From: an uncultured Lachnospiraceae bacterium | GTDB lineage: Bacteria; Bacillota; Clostridia; Lachnospirales; Lachnospiraceae | Direction: 5' to 3' | DNA: 64,000 bases | NCBI GenBank assembly: GCA_910579225.1 | Contig: CAJTTI010000006.1 | Location: 1-64,000, forward strand | In this document: piece by piece, positions 17,041 through 26,212 of the stretch | Layout of the letters: every line of letters starts with the position of its first letter | Numbering within the stretch: the stretch's first letter is position 1 | Translations under genes and position numbers: made by a program | Notes under the pieces: model-generated | The model's input: only the letters and a program-made list of their open reading frames with translations | Told to the model about the DNA's origin: nothing | Database searches by the model: none

Positions 17041-17107
17041 GTTATACACCATCCTGTTCCGCGATCTATCTCCTTTACAGGCACCATCCCGTCAACCGGC
17101 ACCACGT

Positions 17108-17476
17108 CTACTCTTCCTCTTCATCCTCTGCAGCCATAAGCTCTCTGGAAGATACTTTCTTCTTCATCCGTTCTTCCTCCACTGCTTCTGAGAGTAACTC
17201 CTTCACCCTCCTGGAATCTTTTATATTCTTGATCGCCAGCCTCGGAGAAGATTTATCCACTGTATCGCAGCAAATGGTTCCCAGACCGAAGATACGCTGC
17301 CAGAACGTACGCTCCAGTGTCAGGTCCAGAATCCGATAGAGCCGGATTTCCTCTTCTTTTGTGGAAAGCACCCCCGATTCCACTATAAATTTTTCAGATG
17401 TACATGTATATTTCGTAAATGTCCACGGAAGTCCAAACAGCGTCAGACGTTTCCGGTCACTCCACAAAATATTCAT
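17108..17476 (-). CDS. PH-domain (bPH/DUF304-like) small protein
   Basis: 122 residues. ILWSDRKRLTLFGLPWTFTKYTCTSEKFIVESG followed by LYRILDLTLERTFWQRIFGLGT fits the bacterial PH-like domain, in which YRIxDLxxxRxxxQRxFGxG is a common pattern. The C-terminal 25 residues are strongly acidic (AAEDEEEE). No membrane segment is visible, unlike the longer YdbS/YdbT proteins. Function unknown. It stands alone between two terminators. Confidence 0.8.
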   Translation of the reverse strand: MNILWSDRKRLTLFGLPWTFTKYTCTSEKFIVESGVLSTKEEEIRLYRILDLTLERTFWQRIFGLGTICCDTVDKSSPRLAIKNIKDSRRVKELLSEAVEEERMKKKVSSRELMAAEDEEEE

Positions 17477-17588
17477 CTCCTTACCCCCCTTCCTTGATCT
17501 TCCGTCTGTATTTTATAGAATTCTTATTAACATATATAACATAAATTCATCTGATCGGCAAGCAATCCGCAAAAAAACTTAACCAGTT

Positions 17589-17642
17589 AAAACCCTGCAG
17601 GATTCCTTCTGATTCTCTGATCATGGAATCCTGCAGGGTTTT
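17589..17642 (-). terminator. Terminator of the island 2 operon
   Basis: 18-nt perfect arms, aaaaccctgcaggattcc (17589-17606) and its complement (17625-17642), 18 bp past the dhaL stop. The A/T-flanked stem can end transcription from either direction. Confidence 0.9.
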
Positions 17643-17659
17643 AACCAATAAAAATTCTG

Positions 17660-18304
17660 TTACTCCCCCACTATATAATCTGCAAATCCGCGCACCATCA
17701 CCATGCCTGCCACAGCCCCCTGGTCTGCAGTTCCACGGGAAGCCCCCTGATGAACCGCTGCTTTTCCATACTTAGGAAGCATCTCTTTTGTGGCCTCCAC
17801 GCCTTTTTCCGCCCCCCGCAGCGCTGCCTGGCAGACTTTTTTCAGATTTCGGTCTCCCTCTTTCAAGAAAACTGCTTCTGCTTCTTCTGCCGCCTGTCCG
17901 ATGCAGTCCAGCACTGTACAGTCTCCTCTGGCACACTTTCCGCGTTTCTGTATCCCCTCTGCAAATCCTTTTAAAAAGAGCACCAGTCCTTCCGCATCCA
18001 GCTCCGTCTTATCTGTCAGTGCTTTCCCGCCATAGGAAATCCCTGTTCCCATGAGCATTCCCATGGTAGAAGGGACCAGATCTGTCATCTCTATACCTGC
18101 CTTTCTGAGCATCCTGGAAAGATCCGTTTCTTCCATTCCGCGAAGAATGTCCGGAAGTCCCCCAAATCCTTTCCTCATGGTAAGTCCCAGATCACCGTCT
18201 CCCATTTTGCTGTCCATCTCGCACAGCAGATCCTCATGGGCTGAAAACTGCTCTGCCACTGCCTCGAATAATTCCGGAAGCATTTCTATTGTGATTCTTT
18301 CCAC
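17660..18304 (-). CDS. dhaL: Dihydroxyacetone-kinase-like ADP/ATP-binding subunit DhaL
   Basis: 214 residues. The nucleotide-metal site is intact: D31, D36 and D38 in MDSKMGDGDLGLTM. STMGMLMGTGISYGGKAL, and ASRGTADQGAVAG near the C-terminus, match DhaL. It works with DhaK, encoded just upstream, to phosphorylate a short ketose. No DhaM phosphotransferase gene lies nearby, so either ATP is used directly or DhaM is elsewhere. The start is a GTG at 18304, 11 nt from AGGAGG; an out-of-frame ATG sits between them. Confidence 0.9.
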   Translation of the reverse strand: MERITIEMLPELFEAVAEQFSAHEDLLCEMDSKMGDGDLGLTMRKGFGGLPDILRGMEETDLSRMLRKAGIEMTDLVPSTMGMLMGTGISYGGKALTDKTELDAEGLVLFLKGFAEGIQKRGKCARGDCTVLDCIGQAAEEAEAVFLKEGDRNLKKVCQAALRGAEKGVEATKEMLPKYGKAAVHQGASRGTADQGAVAGMVMVRGFADYIVGE

Positions 18305-18342
18305 GGGTCCATGTTCCTCCTTTCCCTATTCTGATCTGCATT

Positions 18343-19335
18343 CTATACCTGTGTATAGAACGGAGTATGTACCGGCTCATCAAACCAGCCTTTCAGCTCC
18401 TCATCCACTTTGCAAAGTGTGATAGAGGCACCTGCCATCTCCATACTGGTTGCATATTCTCCTACCCAGGAACGATACACTTTCACACCCTTTGTCCCCA
18501 GATACCGGATCACACTGTCCGCCAGGATATACTGCTCATCCAGCGGCGTACTCCCCAATCCATTGACCAAAAGCGCCACTTGACTGCCTTTCTCCAGAGG
18601 CATATCCTTCAAGATCGTATCACAGCTTTCTCTGGCAAGTTCTTCTGCAGTCTTCAGAGGTCCATTCCAGATCCCTGGTTCTCCATGGATCCCCATTCCC
18701 ATGGCCATCTCATCTTCACCCAAAGTAAAATTAGGAATTCCCTTTTCCGGAATAATACACGCAGTCAGAGAAAATCCTACGGTTCTGGTGTTGTCTTTGG
18801 CCTTCTGCGCTGCCCTCAATACCTCGTCCAATGTTCCCATAGCCCGGGCTTTTGCCCCTGCTGCCTTGTACATAAAGAATATCCCTGCAACTCCACGCCG
18901 CACATTCACATCAGCACTGCTGTTCACATCATCTGCTCCGGTGATACTGCGTGTCTCAATATCGTCCAGCTCGCACCGTTCCGCTGCATCGTCAAATACC
19001 ATTACATCTCCGGTATAATTTCCATACAAGTACAAAACCCCGGCGCCCGCTTCCACTTCTTTTGTGATCTGATAGATCTGCTTTCCGGATGGTGACTGGA
19101 AGACGTCTCCCACGCCACATCCATCCAGAAGGCCATCCCCCACATATCCGAGAAACAACGGCAGGTGCCCGTTTCCTCCGCCGGTGACGATTGCCACTTT
19201 CCCCTGTGTTTTTCTGGCTGAACAATAGCATCTCAGATCCCCGGACGCACATTTCACCATATCTCCATGTACAGCATAGATGCCTCTTAGCATATCATCG
19301 GTATAGTTTTCTGCCTGATTCATAATCTTTTTCAT
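18343..19335 (-). CDS. dhaK: Dihydroxyacetone-kinase-like substrate-binding subunit DhaK
   Basis: 330 residues from the ATG at 19335 (AAGGGG 8 nt upstream); a GTG 21 nt earlier is less likely. Family residues are conserved: GGGNGHLP with H57, YTGD with D110 and the covalent substrate histidine H217 in MGIHGEPG. It would bind dihydroxyacetone or a similar ketose such as a tetrulose through a hemiaminal. DAK-family proteins also include erythrulose kinases, so the true substrate is open. It is followed by dhaL and preceded by the DapA-family gene in one operon. Confidence 0.92.
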   Translation of the reverse strand: MKKIMNQAENYTDDMLRGIYAVHGDMVKCASGDLRCYCSARKTQGKVAIVTGGGNGHLPLFLGYVGDGLLDGCGVGDVFQSPSGKQIYQITKEVEAGAGVLYLYGNYTGDVMVFDDAAERCELDDIETRSITGADDVNSSADVNVRRGVAGIFFMYKAAGAKARAMGTLDEVLRAAQKAKDNTRTVGFSLTACIIPEKGIPNFTLGEDEMAMGMGIHGEPGIWNGPLKTAEELARESCDTILKDMPLEKGSQVALLVNGLGSTPLDEQYILADSVIRYLGTKGVKVYRSWVGEYATSMEMAGASITLCKVDEELKGWFDEPVHTPFYTQV

Positions 19336-19359
19336 AGCTGTATCCCCTTCTTTCACTCA

Positions 19360-20265
19360 TTACAGAATGATATTCCTGTAATCCAGTTCCTCCATTCGCT
19401 TCAGCAGATTTTCTTCCTGTCCCTTCGTCAGGTTCTCCATGGGGCGGCGCATCCTGGTTGTCCTGATCACCCCTTCTTTTTTCAGAATTACTTTGTAAGC
19501 TGCTATATTATTAATTTCACACATGACAGCATTCAGCACATTGGTCCGTCTCTGTAGACGAGTCGCCTCCTGGTAATCTTCTCTTTGCAGCGCTTCCCAC
19601 AGTACCTTGTAATGTTCCCGGATACACATGGCATTCCCGGATACCACACCGGTTCCTCCAACTGCATACACAGCCTCAAACAGGTGATCCGGGCCCACCA
19701 GCACATCAAAAGCTCCGTCTTTTACTGTCATCAGTTCCTGAAGCCTTGTCATATCCGGATAGCTGTATTTTACTCCAATCACATTCGGACACTGTTTTGC
19801 CACTTCTTCACAGACATATTTATTCAGGTCATTCACCGCATTCTGTTTGATTCCATACATATAGACCGGGAAATCCTCCGGAACGCTCCTGGCGATCGCC
19901 ACATAATAGTCAATCAGCCCTTGGTCGCTCAGAAGATAAAAGGCCGGGGTAACTACTCCGATTCCGTCCGCTCCGATCTCTGCCGCATGCTTTGCAAGTT
20001 CAATGGTATCTGTCTGATTCCACGCGCCTACGTGCACAAATACCGGCACTCTCCCCGCCGTCTTTCTGACCACAGTCTCCGCCACAAGTTTCCGCTCTTC
20101 CACCGTCAGATACATCATCTCTCCGGTAGTACCGCACGGATAAAGACTTTGCAGCCCTCCCTCAATACAGTAGTCTGTCAGTCTTTCCAGTGATTCCACA
20201 TCAATCTTGTCTTCCTCTGTCAGTGGGGTTATAATCGGAACTACCACACCGTTTAATCTCTTCAT
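19360..20265 (-). CDS. Dihydrodipicolinate synthase/N-acetylneuraminate lyase family aldolase
   Basis: 301 residues from the ATG at 20265, chosen for GGAGG 5 nt upstream and the normal family length. The Schiff-base lysine is K166 in VIGVKYS, GTTGE (45-49) is the carboxylate-binding motif, and Y137 is the likely catalytic tyrosine. The usual YNxP is replaced by YMYGIKQNAV, so it is unlikely to be true DapA. Family members make or cleave bonds between pyruvate (or a 2-keto acid) and an aldehyde. Island context points to sugar-acid cleavage, but the substrate is unknown. Confidence 0.88.
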   Translation of the reverse strand: MKRLNGVVVPIITPLTEEDKIDVESLERLTDYCIEGGLQSLYPCGTTGEMMYLTVEERKLVAETVVRKTAGRVPVFVHVGAWNQTDTIELAKHAAEIGADGIGVVTPAFYLLSDQGLIDYYVAIARSVPEDFPVYMYGIKQNAVNDLNKYVCEEVAKQCPNVIGVKYSYPDMTRLQELMTVKDGAFDVLVGPDHLFEAVYAVGGTGVVSGNAMCIREHYKVLWEALQREDYQEATRLQRRTNVLNAVMCEINNIAAYKVILKKEGVIRTTRMRRPMENLTKGQEENLLKRMEELDYRNIIL

Positions 20266-20282
20266 CTTATCCTCCAGCTCCT

Positions 20283-21281
20283 TTATCTTCTTTCTTCCGG
20301 TATCCTGTTCACACAATGCTCCGGGCATTCCCCTTTCAGGACACGAATAATATCTTTTGCTGTTGTCATGCTTACGTTATAATAGGACTCTTTTGTCTCC
20401 GCTCCTGTGTGAGGCGTCAATACCAGATTCCTGCATTTTAATATGGCCGAATCCACAGGAAGCGGTTCTACCTCAAATGCATCCAATGCGGCCCCTGCAA
20501 TTTGACCGGACTCCATGGCCGCTGCAAGCGCATCCAGGTCCACCAGCGCTCCTCTTGCCGGATTGATCAAATACGCACCTTTCTTCATGGAAGCAAGGGT
20601 TTCTTCGTCGAACAGATGCCATGTCTCAGGCGTCGCCGGTATATGGATGCTGACCAAATCGCTGTTTCGAATCACATCCTCCTGTGTCGTCATCCTTACT
20701 CCCAGCTGCTTTGCACGCGCTTCGTTGGGATACAGATCATAAGCGATCACCTCCACACCAAAACACTGCAGCTTTTCAGCCACCAGCTGTGCAATCGCGC
20801 CAAATCCAAGAAGTCCGACCGTCTTTCCTTTGATCTCACTGCCCATTGCCCTCGGCCATCTCCCCTGCTCCATATCTTTATGGAGAGGAATGATCTGTCT
20901 CAGAAGATCAATCATAAAACCGATTGTCATCTCCGCAACCGCATTGGAATTCTGACCCGGAGCATTCAAAGCCGCCACCTTATATCTTCCTGCAAGCTCT
21001 CCGTCAATGTTGTCAACTCCAACCCCGAACTTTGCAACTGCTTTCAGGTTTGGAAGCAACTGATATTTTTTCTCATCCCTGTAATCATCCATCCCGATTA
21101 CAGCCGCCACAATCTTCTCCCTGTCGTCCCGGGCAGCAATTTCCTCTGTCGTATATGCAGGAAATTTCTTCTCAGGATCAAAGATCACCTGATATCCGCT
21201 TTCCTCCAACAGTCTCCAGGCATCCTGACACAAAGTGTCATAATGAGATGCAGAAACAAGTATTTTTTCCATGATTTCCAC
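20283..21281 (-). CDS. D-isomer-specific 2-hydroxyacid dehydrogenase
   Basis: 332 residues. Catalytic R243 (NPARGALVD), E270/E272 (DAFEVEPLP) and H291 (LTPHTGAET) are present. The nucleotide motif is GFGAIA at 159-164, with alanine for the last glycine. KFGVGVDNID and the overall length match phosphoglycerate-dehydrogenase-like enzymes without ACT domains. Expected activity is NAD(P)-dependent interconversion of a 2-hydroxyacid and a 2-ketoacid. It lies between the transporter genes and the DapA-family gene, consistent with a hydroxyacid branch of the same pathway. Confidence 0.92.
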   Translation of the reverse strand: MEIMEKILVSASHYDTLCQDAWRLLEESGYQVIFDPEKKFPAYTTEEIAARDDREKIVAAVIGMDDYRDEKKYQLLPNLKAVAKFGVGVDNIDGELAGRYKVAALNAPGQNSNAVAEMTIGFMIDLLRQIIPLHKDMEQGRWPRAMGSEIKGKTVGLLGFGAIAQLVAEKLQCFGVEVIAYDLYPNEARAKQLGVRMTTQEDVIRNSDLVSIHIPATPETWHLFDEETLASMKKGAYLINPARGALVDLDALAAAMESGQIAGAALDAFEVEPLPVDSAILKCRNLVLTPHTGAETKESYYNVSMTTAKDIIRVLKGECPEHCVNRIPEERR

Positions 21282-21299
21282 TCACTCTTTCTGTCAAAT

Positions 21300-22250
21300 T
21301 TATCTGCTGTTTTTGATCTTCCGGGCCGCCATAAGCACCGACCCAAGTACGATCAGTCCATATGCCATTTTCTGTACTCCATAGGGCAGGTTCAGAGCCG
21401 CCAAAATCCCAAGAAGGATTGTGATTGTAAATGCGCCAGCAACCGAACCCAGGTAATTCCCGCTTCCTCCCATCATGGACGTTCCGCCGATGGCCACAGC
21501 CGCGATAGATTGAAATTGTAAGGCGTCTCCCATGCCAAGATAGGAAGAACCAACTTTTCCGGCCAGAAGAATCCCCGCCAGACCGGCTGTGAGACCACTG
21601 AACCCATAGCTCCACATAACGACTGCATTGACATTAACTCCGGAATAAGTCGCCACCACGCTGTTATTTCCAATCGCAAACAATTCCCGGCCGTATTTCA
21701 TACGGAACAGAAGAAGCATCGCCAGCACGGTCAGAAGCCCCCAGATCCATAAGAGCCATGGAATTCCCAGAAATGCTTTTTGTCCAAGAATTACCAACAG
21801 ATCTGATGCATAGGAGCCAGGTGCTCCCTGTGTCACCGCCACCAGTCCTCCTTGCAGAATGATATTCATTCCGAGAGTCATAACAATAGGCGGCATACGC
21901 AGATAGGCAATACAGGCGCCGTTGACAAGACCGAAAAAAGCAGTCATAATCAGAATCAGAGGTACAGACCAGATCATGGCCTCGTTGCCTCCACCACCCA
22001 GCCTTGTCACCATAATCGCAGCAATGCTGATCATCCATGCCACTGACAGGTCAATTCCGCCAGTAATGATCACAAATGTCTGCCCAATGGCTACAATACC
22101 GATAATCGCCGACTCCTGGGCAAGCACTTTGATGTGATTGACAGAAGCAAATCCAGGCTTATATACAGAGATGGCCGCGAACAGCAAAAGCGCCGCCAGA
22201 TAACTGAAAATAAGATTCTGATGTTTCTTAAAAAATGTATTTCCTTTCAT
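21300..22250 (-). CDS. ABC sugar transporter permease 2 (RbsC-like)
   Basis: 316 residues, BPD_transp_2 family. GGIDLSVAWMISIAAIMV, MKYGRELFAIGNNSVVATYSG in pieces, and QSIAAVAIGGTSMMGGSGN match ribose-type permeases. Its start and the stop of the preceding permease gene share a base, so translation is coupled. Two different permeases with one ATPase and one binding protein resemble the YtfT/YjfF galactofuranose-type arrangement. Confidence 0.93.
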   Translation of the reverse strand: MKGNTFFKKHQNLIFSYLAALLLFAAISVYKPGFASVNHIKVLAQESAIIGIVAIGQTFVIITGGIDLSVAWMISIAAIMVTRLGGGGNEAMIWSVPLILIMTAFFGLVNGACIAYLRMPPIVMTLGMNIILQGGLVAVTQGAPGSYASDLLVILGQKAFLGIPWLLWIWGLLTVLAMLLLFRMKYGRELFAIGNNSVVATYSGVNVNAVVMWSYGFSGLTAGLAGILLAGKVGSSYLGMGDALQFQSIAAVAIGGTSMMGGSGNYLGSVAGAFTITILLGILAALNLPYGVQKMAYGLIVLGSVLMAARKIKNSR

Positions 22251-23218
22251 CAGCCGATCAGCTCCTTTCTCTCCCGTATGATTTCTGATACGCAGGATAT
22301 GAGAACTGCAATCACCAGCAGCAATCCCTGGAACAAGGTAGTCCAGTAAGAAGATACACCCGCAAACACAAGAATATCAGAGATCATTTTCAGTACCAAT
22401 ACTCCAATGATCGTACCCATCTGACCGCCTTTTCCTCCGGTCAGCAAGGTCCCGCCGATCACAACCGCTGCAATGGCCTGGTTGAAAAAACTCTCTCCAC
22501 CTGTAGGTGAACCGGTGGCAACCACAGCTGTGCGGTACACGCCGGACAGGGCTGCAAACACGCCGGAAGCCACATAAGCGAACATTTTTACCCTGGGCAC
22601 ATTGACGCCGTTCAAAGATGCTGCTTTGCTGTTGCTGCCCACCGCATAAAGGTTGATTCCTGTCCTGGTCTTCTTAAACCACATCCACAAAACCGCACAG
22701 ATCACAAAGATAAAAATCGCTATGGAAAGCTTTCCCCCGAAAAAACGGTGAGTCAGGGCTGATGTAAATGCAGATGGTACGTTTCCCCCGTCTTTGGGAA
22801 GAATCAGATATGCAATACCGCCTCCAATATACCAGGTAGCAAATGTAACAATAAACGGCTGAATCCGGAATTGATTAATGATGAAACCGTTTGCCGCTCC
22901 CATGGCCGCACCCATACAGATGCAAACCAGAGAAATAAAGAGCATGGAACCAGGATGATCCTGCATATAAACAGCCGAAAAACTGTTGGTCAGACTAATT
23001 ACCCCTGCTATAGACAGATCAATTCCGCCGATCAGCAGGACAAATGTCTCTCCAATCGCCGCAAAAAGCAGCGTAATTGCAGCTTCTGCCTTCAAGTTAA
23101 TCCAACTCATACTCAATGCATTCGGCTGAAGGATCACTGTCACAATTTCCAGCAGAGCAAACAGAAGAATCGCCACTTTGGCGGGAGATTTCATAAAGCT
23201 GTCTTTGATTTTTTTCAT
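22250..23218 (-). CDS. ABC sugar transporter permease 1 (RbsC-like)
   Basis: 322 residues with about nine to ten helices. GGIDLSIAGVISLTNSFSA, KKTRTGINLYAVGSNSKAA and NQAIAAVVIGGTLLTGGKGG match the RbsC family. It overlaps the ATPase gene upstream by 4 bp. It is clearly paralogous to, but diverged from, the second permease, suggesting a heterodimeric channel. Confidence 0.93.
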   Translation of the reverse strand: MKKIKDSFMKSPAKVAILLFALLEIVTVILQPNALSMSWINLKAEAAITLLFAAIGETFVLLIGGIDLSIAGVISLTNSFSAVYMQDHPGSMLFISLVCICMGAAMGAANGFIINQFRIQPFIVTFATWYIGGGIAYLILPKDGGNVPSAFTSALTHRFFGGKLSIAIFIFVICAVLWMWFKKTRTGINLYAVGSNSKAASLNGVNVPRVKMFAYVASGVFAALSGVYRTAVVATGSPTGGESFFNQAIAAVVIGGTLLTGGKGGQMGTIIGVLVLKMISDILVFAGVSSYWTTLFQGLLLVIAVLISCVSEIIRERKELIG

Positions 23219-24732
23219 TCCCCTTTTCCTCCCTCCCGAACTGCTTTTTCACCCATGGATACACGTATGATATTTTCTCTGGTGATCAGTTCTTCTTCGT
23301 CAATACGTCCGGCAATCCTGCCATGATTCATTACAATGATACTGTTGCACACATTGACAAGTTCTTCCGTATCCGTGGAGAAAAACAGGATTGCTTTTCC
23401 CTCTGAAGCATATTTTTTCACCACATTAAACATCTCTTTTTTTGTTCCCACATCCACGCCTCTGGTAATGTCGAACATTAAAAGAATATCTGGATTTGTG
23501 GCCAGTTGCTTGGCAAGTACCACCTTCTGTTGATTTCCTCCGCTCAAGGTGCCCACCAGAGTCTCCGGAGACTCTGCCTTTACCGCAAAAGCTTCCATCA
23601 TTTCCGATACAATCTTACGTTCTTTTTCTTCACTTAAGAAAAGGCGGTTTTTGATCCGGTTCAAACTGGAAAGTACAATATTTTCCCGGATACTTTGGGC
23701 CAGCACCACTCCCTGCAAGCCTCTTTCCTCTGGTATCAGTGCGATTCCCTCTCTGATCGCATCTCTCGGACTGTTGAGGTTCACAGGCCTTCCGTTGATT
23801 ATGATCTCTCCCTTATAGGGAATCAATCCAAACAGTGCCAGAAACAGTTCGGACTGTCCCTGACCCGCCAGACCACCCACACCCAGAATCTCTCCTTTTT
23901 TAAGTACCAGGTCCACTTCTGTAAGTTTATGTCCGCTGGTGACTTTGCGCATCTCAATGGCTGTCTCTTCTCTGGTAAATACTTCTTTCTTCGGATAATA
24001 TCCTCCAATCTCTCTTCCCAGCATCAACCGGACAAGTTCATCATTTTCTGCTTCTTCCATCTTCATATCTGCCACGTCGGTTCCGGCCCGGAATACAATT
24101 ACTCTGTTGCATAGCTTCCGGATCTCATCCAGACGATGAGAGATAAAGATAATGATCTTTTTCTCCTCTGCCAGTCTGCGGATGATGTCCATCAGCCAGT
24201 TTGCATATTTTTCTGACAAAGCAGATGTGGCTTCATCAAAGATTATGATCTCTCCCCCACGGTTCAGCGCTTTTAAGATCTCAAGCACCTGTTTCTGAGC
24301 CAGGGACAGTTTTTTCACCTGCATTCCCGGGTCCAGCGGCTCCAATCCGTATTTTTCAAAAAGATCATATGTTTTTTGTTCCATATCCTTTTCTGATACC
24401 ATCCGGGTTGTTCCGATTTCATAGAATCCAAGAAACAAATTCTGGGCAATCGTAAGTTCCGGAACAAGACTCAATTCCTGATACACGGCGCAGATCTTCT
24501 GTTCAATGGCACTTTTGGTATTCTGGATCTTTAATTTCTTTCCCTCAAAGATAATTTCCCCCTCGTCCGGCTTGTGCTCCCCGCACAGCACTTTGATCAG
24601 CGTACTCTTTCCAGCCCCGTTTTCTCCCAGAAGGGCCACGATATCTCCGCGGCTGGCATAAAAGTTCGCCTGATCAAGAGCTTTCACCCCGGGAAAGGAT
24701 TTACATATGTTTTTCATGATAAAATCCGGCAT
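23215..24732 (-). CDS. ABC sugar transporter ATP-binding protein (two ATPase domains)
   Basis: 505 residues from the ATG at 24732, which has AGGAG 6 nt upstream; the open frame extends 55 codons further without support. First half: Walker A LLGENGAGKSTLIKVL and IIIFDEATSALSE. Second half: GGLAGQGQSELF in place of Walker A, then LSGGNQQKVVLAKQ and LLMFDITRGVDVG. In this second Walker B the usual EPT is ITR, as in many RbsA-type proteins. It powers the two-permease importer of island 2. Confidence 0.95.
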   Translation of the reverse strand: MPDFIMKNICKSFPGVKALDQANFYASRGDIVALLGENGAGKSTLIKVLCGEHKPDEGEIIFEGKKLKIQNTKSAIEQKICAVYQELSLVPELTIAQNLFLGFYEIGTTRMVSEKDMEQKTYDLFEKYGLEPLDPGMQVKKLSLAQKQVLEILKALNRGGEIIIFDEATSALSEKYANWLMDIIRRLAEEKKIIIFISHRLDEIRKLCNRVIVFRAGTDVADMKMEEAENDELVRLMLGREIGGYYPKKEVFTREETAIEMRKVTSGHKLTEVDLVLKKGEILGVGGLAGQGQSELFLALFGLIPYKGEIIINGRPVNLNSPRDAIREGIALIPEERGLQGVVLAQSIRENIVLSSLNRIKNRLFLSEEKERKIVSEMMEAFAVKAESPETLVGTLSGGNQQKVVLAKQLATNPDILLMFDITRGVDVGTKKEMFNVVKKYASEGKAILFFSTDTEELVNVCNSIIVMNHGRIAGRIDEEELITRENIIRVSMGEKAVREGGKGE

Positions 24733-24856
24733 AACAGTCTCCTTTCCTATTGCGCAAGACGCATACTGCATTTGAAATATTTTATCCTTGTGCACCTCTG
24801 CGTATAGACAGAAAAGGAAATGCCGGCAGCATTCCCTTTTCAATTCATCTATCTGT

Positions 24857-26068
24857 TTATTCTCCGAGAACAACGGACATCGGAATATCCAGACCAAAGT
24901 TGCTTGAGATACATGGCCACTGCAGACTAGACGGCTGATCGCTGAAGCAGTTTACTCCGTCTTCTGCCACGTCAATTACCACATCAGAGAATTCTCCCAT
25001 ATCTAGATCATTTCTGGTCGCCACATATGCCGGATCAATCACGATATCTTTGTCCATGGTCTCACCATCCAGAATACGGATTGCGTAGTTCAGAGCGATT
25101 GCGCTGATACCCGGAATGTAAACATGAATGATACCATCACAGTCATTTTCCAGGCAGGTCAGAAGGTTTCCGTTGTATCCGCCGCCGCAGGATGCCGGAA
25201 TCTTCTCGATACCTGCTTTATTGAATGCATTGGTCACAGAAGTCATAAAGCCCTGAGTGACAACAATATCAATATCGCTGTTGGCAGCAATCACACTTGC
25301 AAGAGACGCTTCTCCGTCTGCTTCTGCATAGTTGCTGATAAAGTCGGATACTACATTGATTCCTTCATACTGATCGAAAATCTCCACTGCTGCATTGTAT
25401 TCCTGCTCGGAAACTGCCGCACCCGGAAGCCCCTGGTCCACCACGGCGTTACCGGTTCCGCCTACTGCTTCTGCAAGCCATTTAGCCATCACTCTGTAAG
25501 CCTTTACTGCATCAATCGTAATTTCATATGCGCTTTCTTCTGAAGCCGGCTGATCAAAAATCACTACCAGAATACCAGCATCTGTTGCACGTTTCATGGC
25601 CTGATTCAGAGCAGTTTCAGAAGAAGGATCCACCAGAATTGCATCATAGCCTTCCTGAACCAGCGCATCTATAGATGCTGCCTGTGCCTCCGGCGTATTA
25701 TCGCAGTTTACAATCGTCAGTTCGCATCTGCTTGCATACGGCTCCTGTTTTGCCACATACTCTACAATACGTTCCATCTGCTGACGCCAGTCATTTCCCA
25801 TATAAGAGTTGCTCAACGCAATTCTGTATTTCTCTCCTTCCGGATTCACCTTTGCAGTCTCGGATTCCCCGTCTGCCTCTGTGCTCTGTGCAGGAGCTGT
25901 GTTCTCTTCTGCCTGCTCAGATGCGTCCGGCGCCTCTGTCTCCGGTTCTGCGCTCTCCTCCGTTTCCGGTGCAGCAGCAGGTTCTTCGGCAGAACCAGAA
26001 TTATCTCCGCCACAGCCGCTTGCCATCAATGCCACACACAGCAAAATACTAACCAGTTTCTTTTTCAT
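24857..26068 (-). CDS. Sugar-binding lipoprotein (periplasmic-binding type 1)
   Basis: 403 residues. The signal peptide ends at a lipobox with Cys about residue 19 (LMASGCGG), then an Ala/Glu/Pro-rich acidic linker reaches about residue 75. The folded domain starts YRIALSNSYMGNDWRQQM and contains TIVNCDNTPEAQAASIDAL and DAILVDPSSETALNQAM, a Peripla_BP_4 pattern shared with ribose- and rhamnose-type binding proteins. It is the receptor for the island 2 importer. The ligand is unknown. 124 bp separate it from the ATPase start, enough for translation control. Confidence 0.93.
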   Translation of the reverse strand: MKKKLVSILLCVALMASGCGGDNSGSAEEPAAAPETEESAEPETEAPDASEQAEENTAPAQSTEADGESETAKVNPEGEKYRIALSNSYMGNDWRQQMERIVEYVAKQEPYASRCELTIVNCDNTPEAQAASIDALVQEGYDAILVDPSSETALNQAMKRATDAGILVVIFDQPASEESAYEITIDAVKAYRVMAKWLAEAVGGTGNAVVDQGLPGAAVSEQEYNAAVEIFDQYEGINVVSDFISNYAEADGEASLASVIAANSDIDIVVTQGFMTSVTNAFNKAGIEKIPASCGGGYNGNLLTCLENDCDGIIHVYIPGISAIALNYAIRILDGETMDKDIVIDPAYVATRNDLDMGEFSDVVIDVAEDGVNCFSDQPSSLQWPCISSNFGLDIPMSVVLGE

Positions 26069-26212
26069 ACTCTCTCTCCTTTTCTTGTGTCTATTGTTTT
26101 ATTCCCGAAGGCAGCAATCCAGGTAAATACGCTGACATGCAATACCTTTCCGGGCACAGACCCCGCAGCCTGTTGCAGGGCATCTGTCTGATAAAGCGTT
26201 CTGGCGCTTATA

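Noticed and set aside
19360..20265. Reading this gene as lysine-pathway dapA
   Set aside because: The YNxP motif is changed and the neighbours are sugar genes, so only the superfamily is assigned.
20502..21521. 339-residue plus-strand frame over the 2-hydroxyacid dehydrogenase
   Set aside because: Antisense shadow; cysteine/histidine-rich composition typical of reverse-frame translation.
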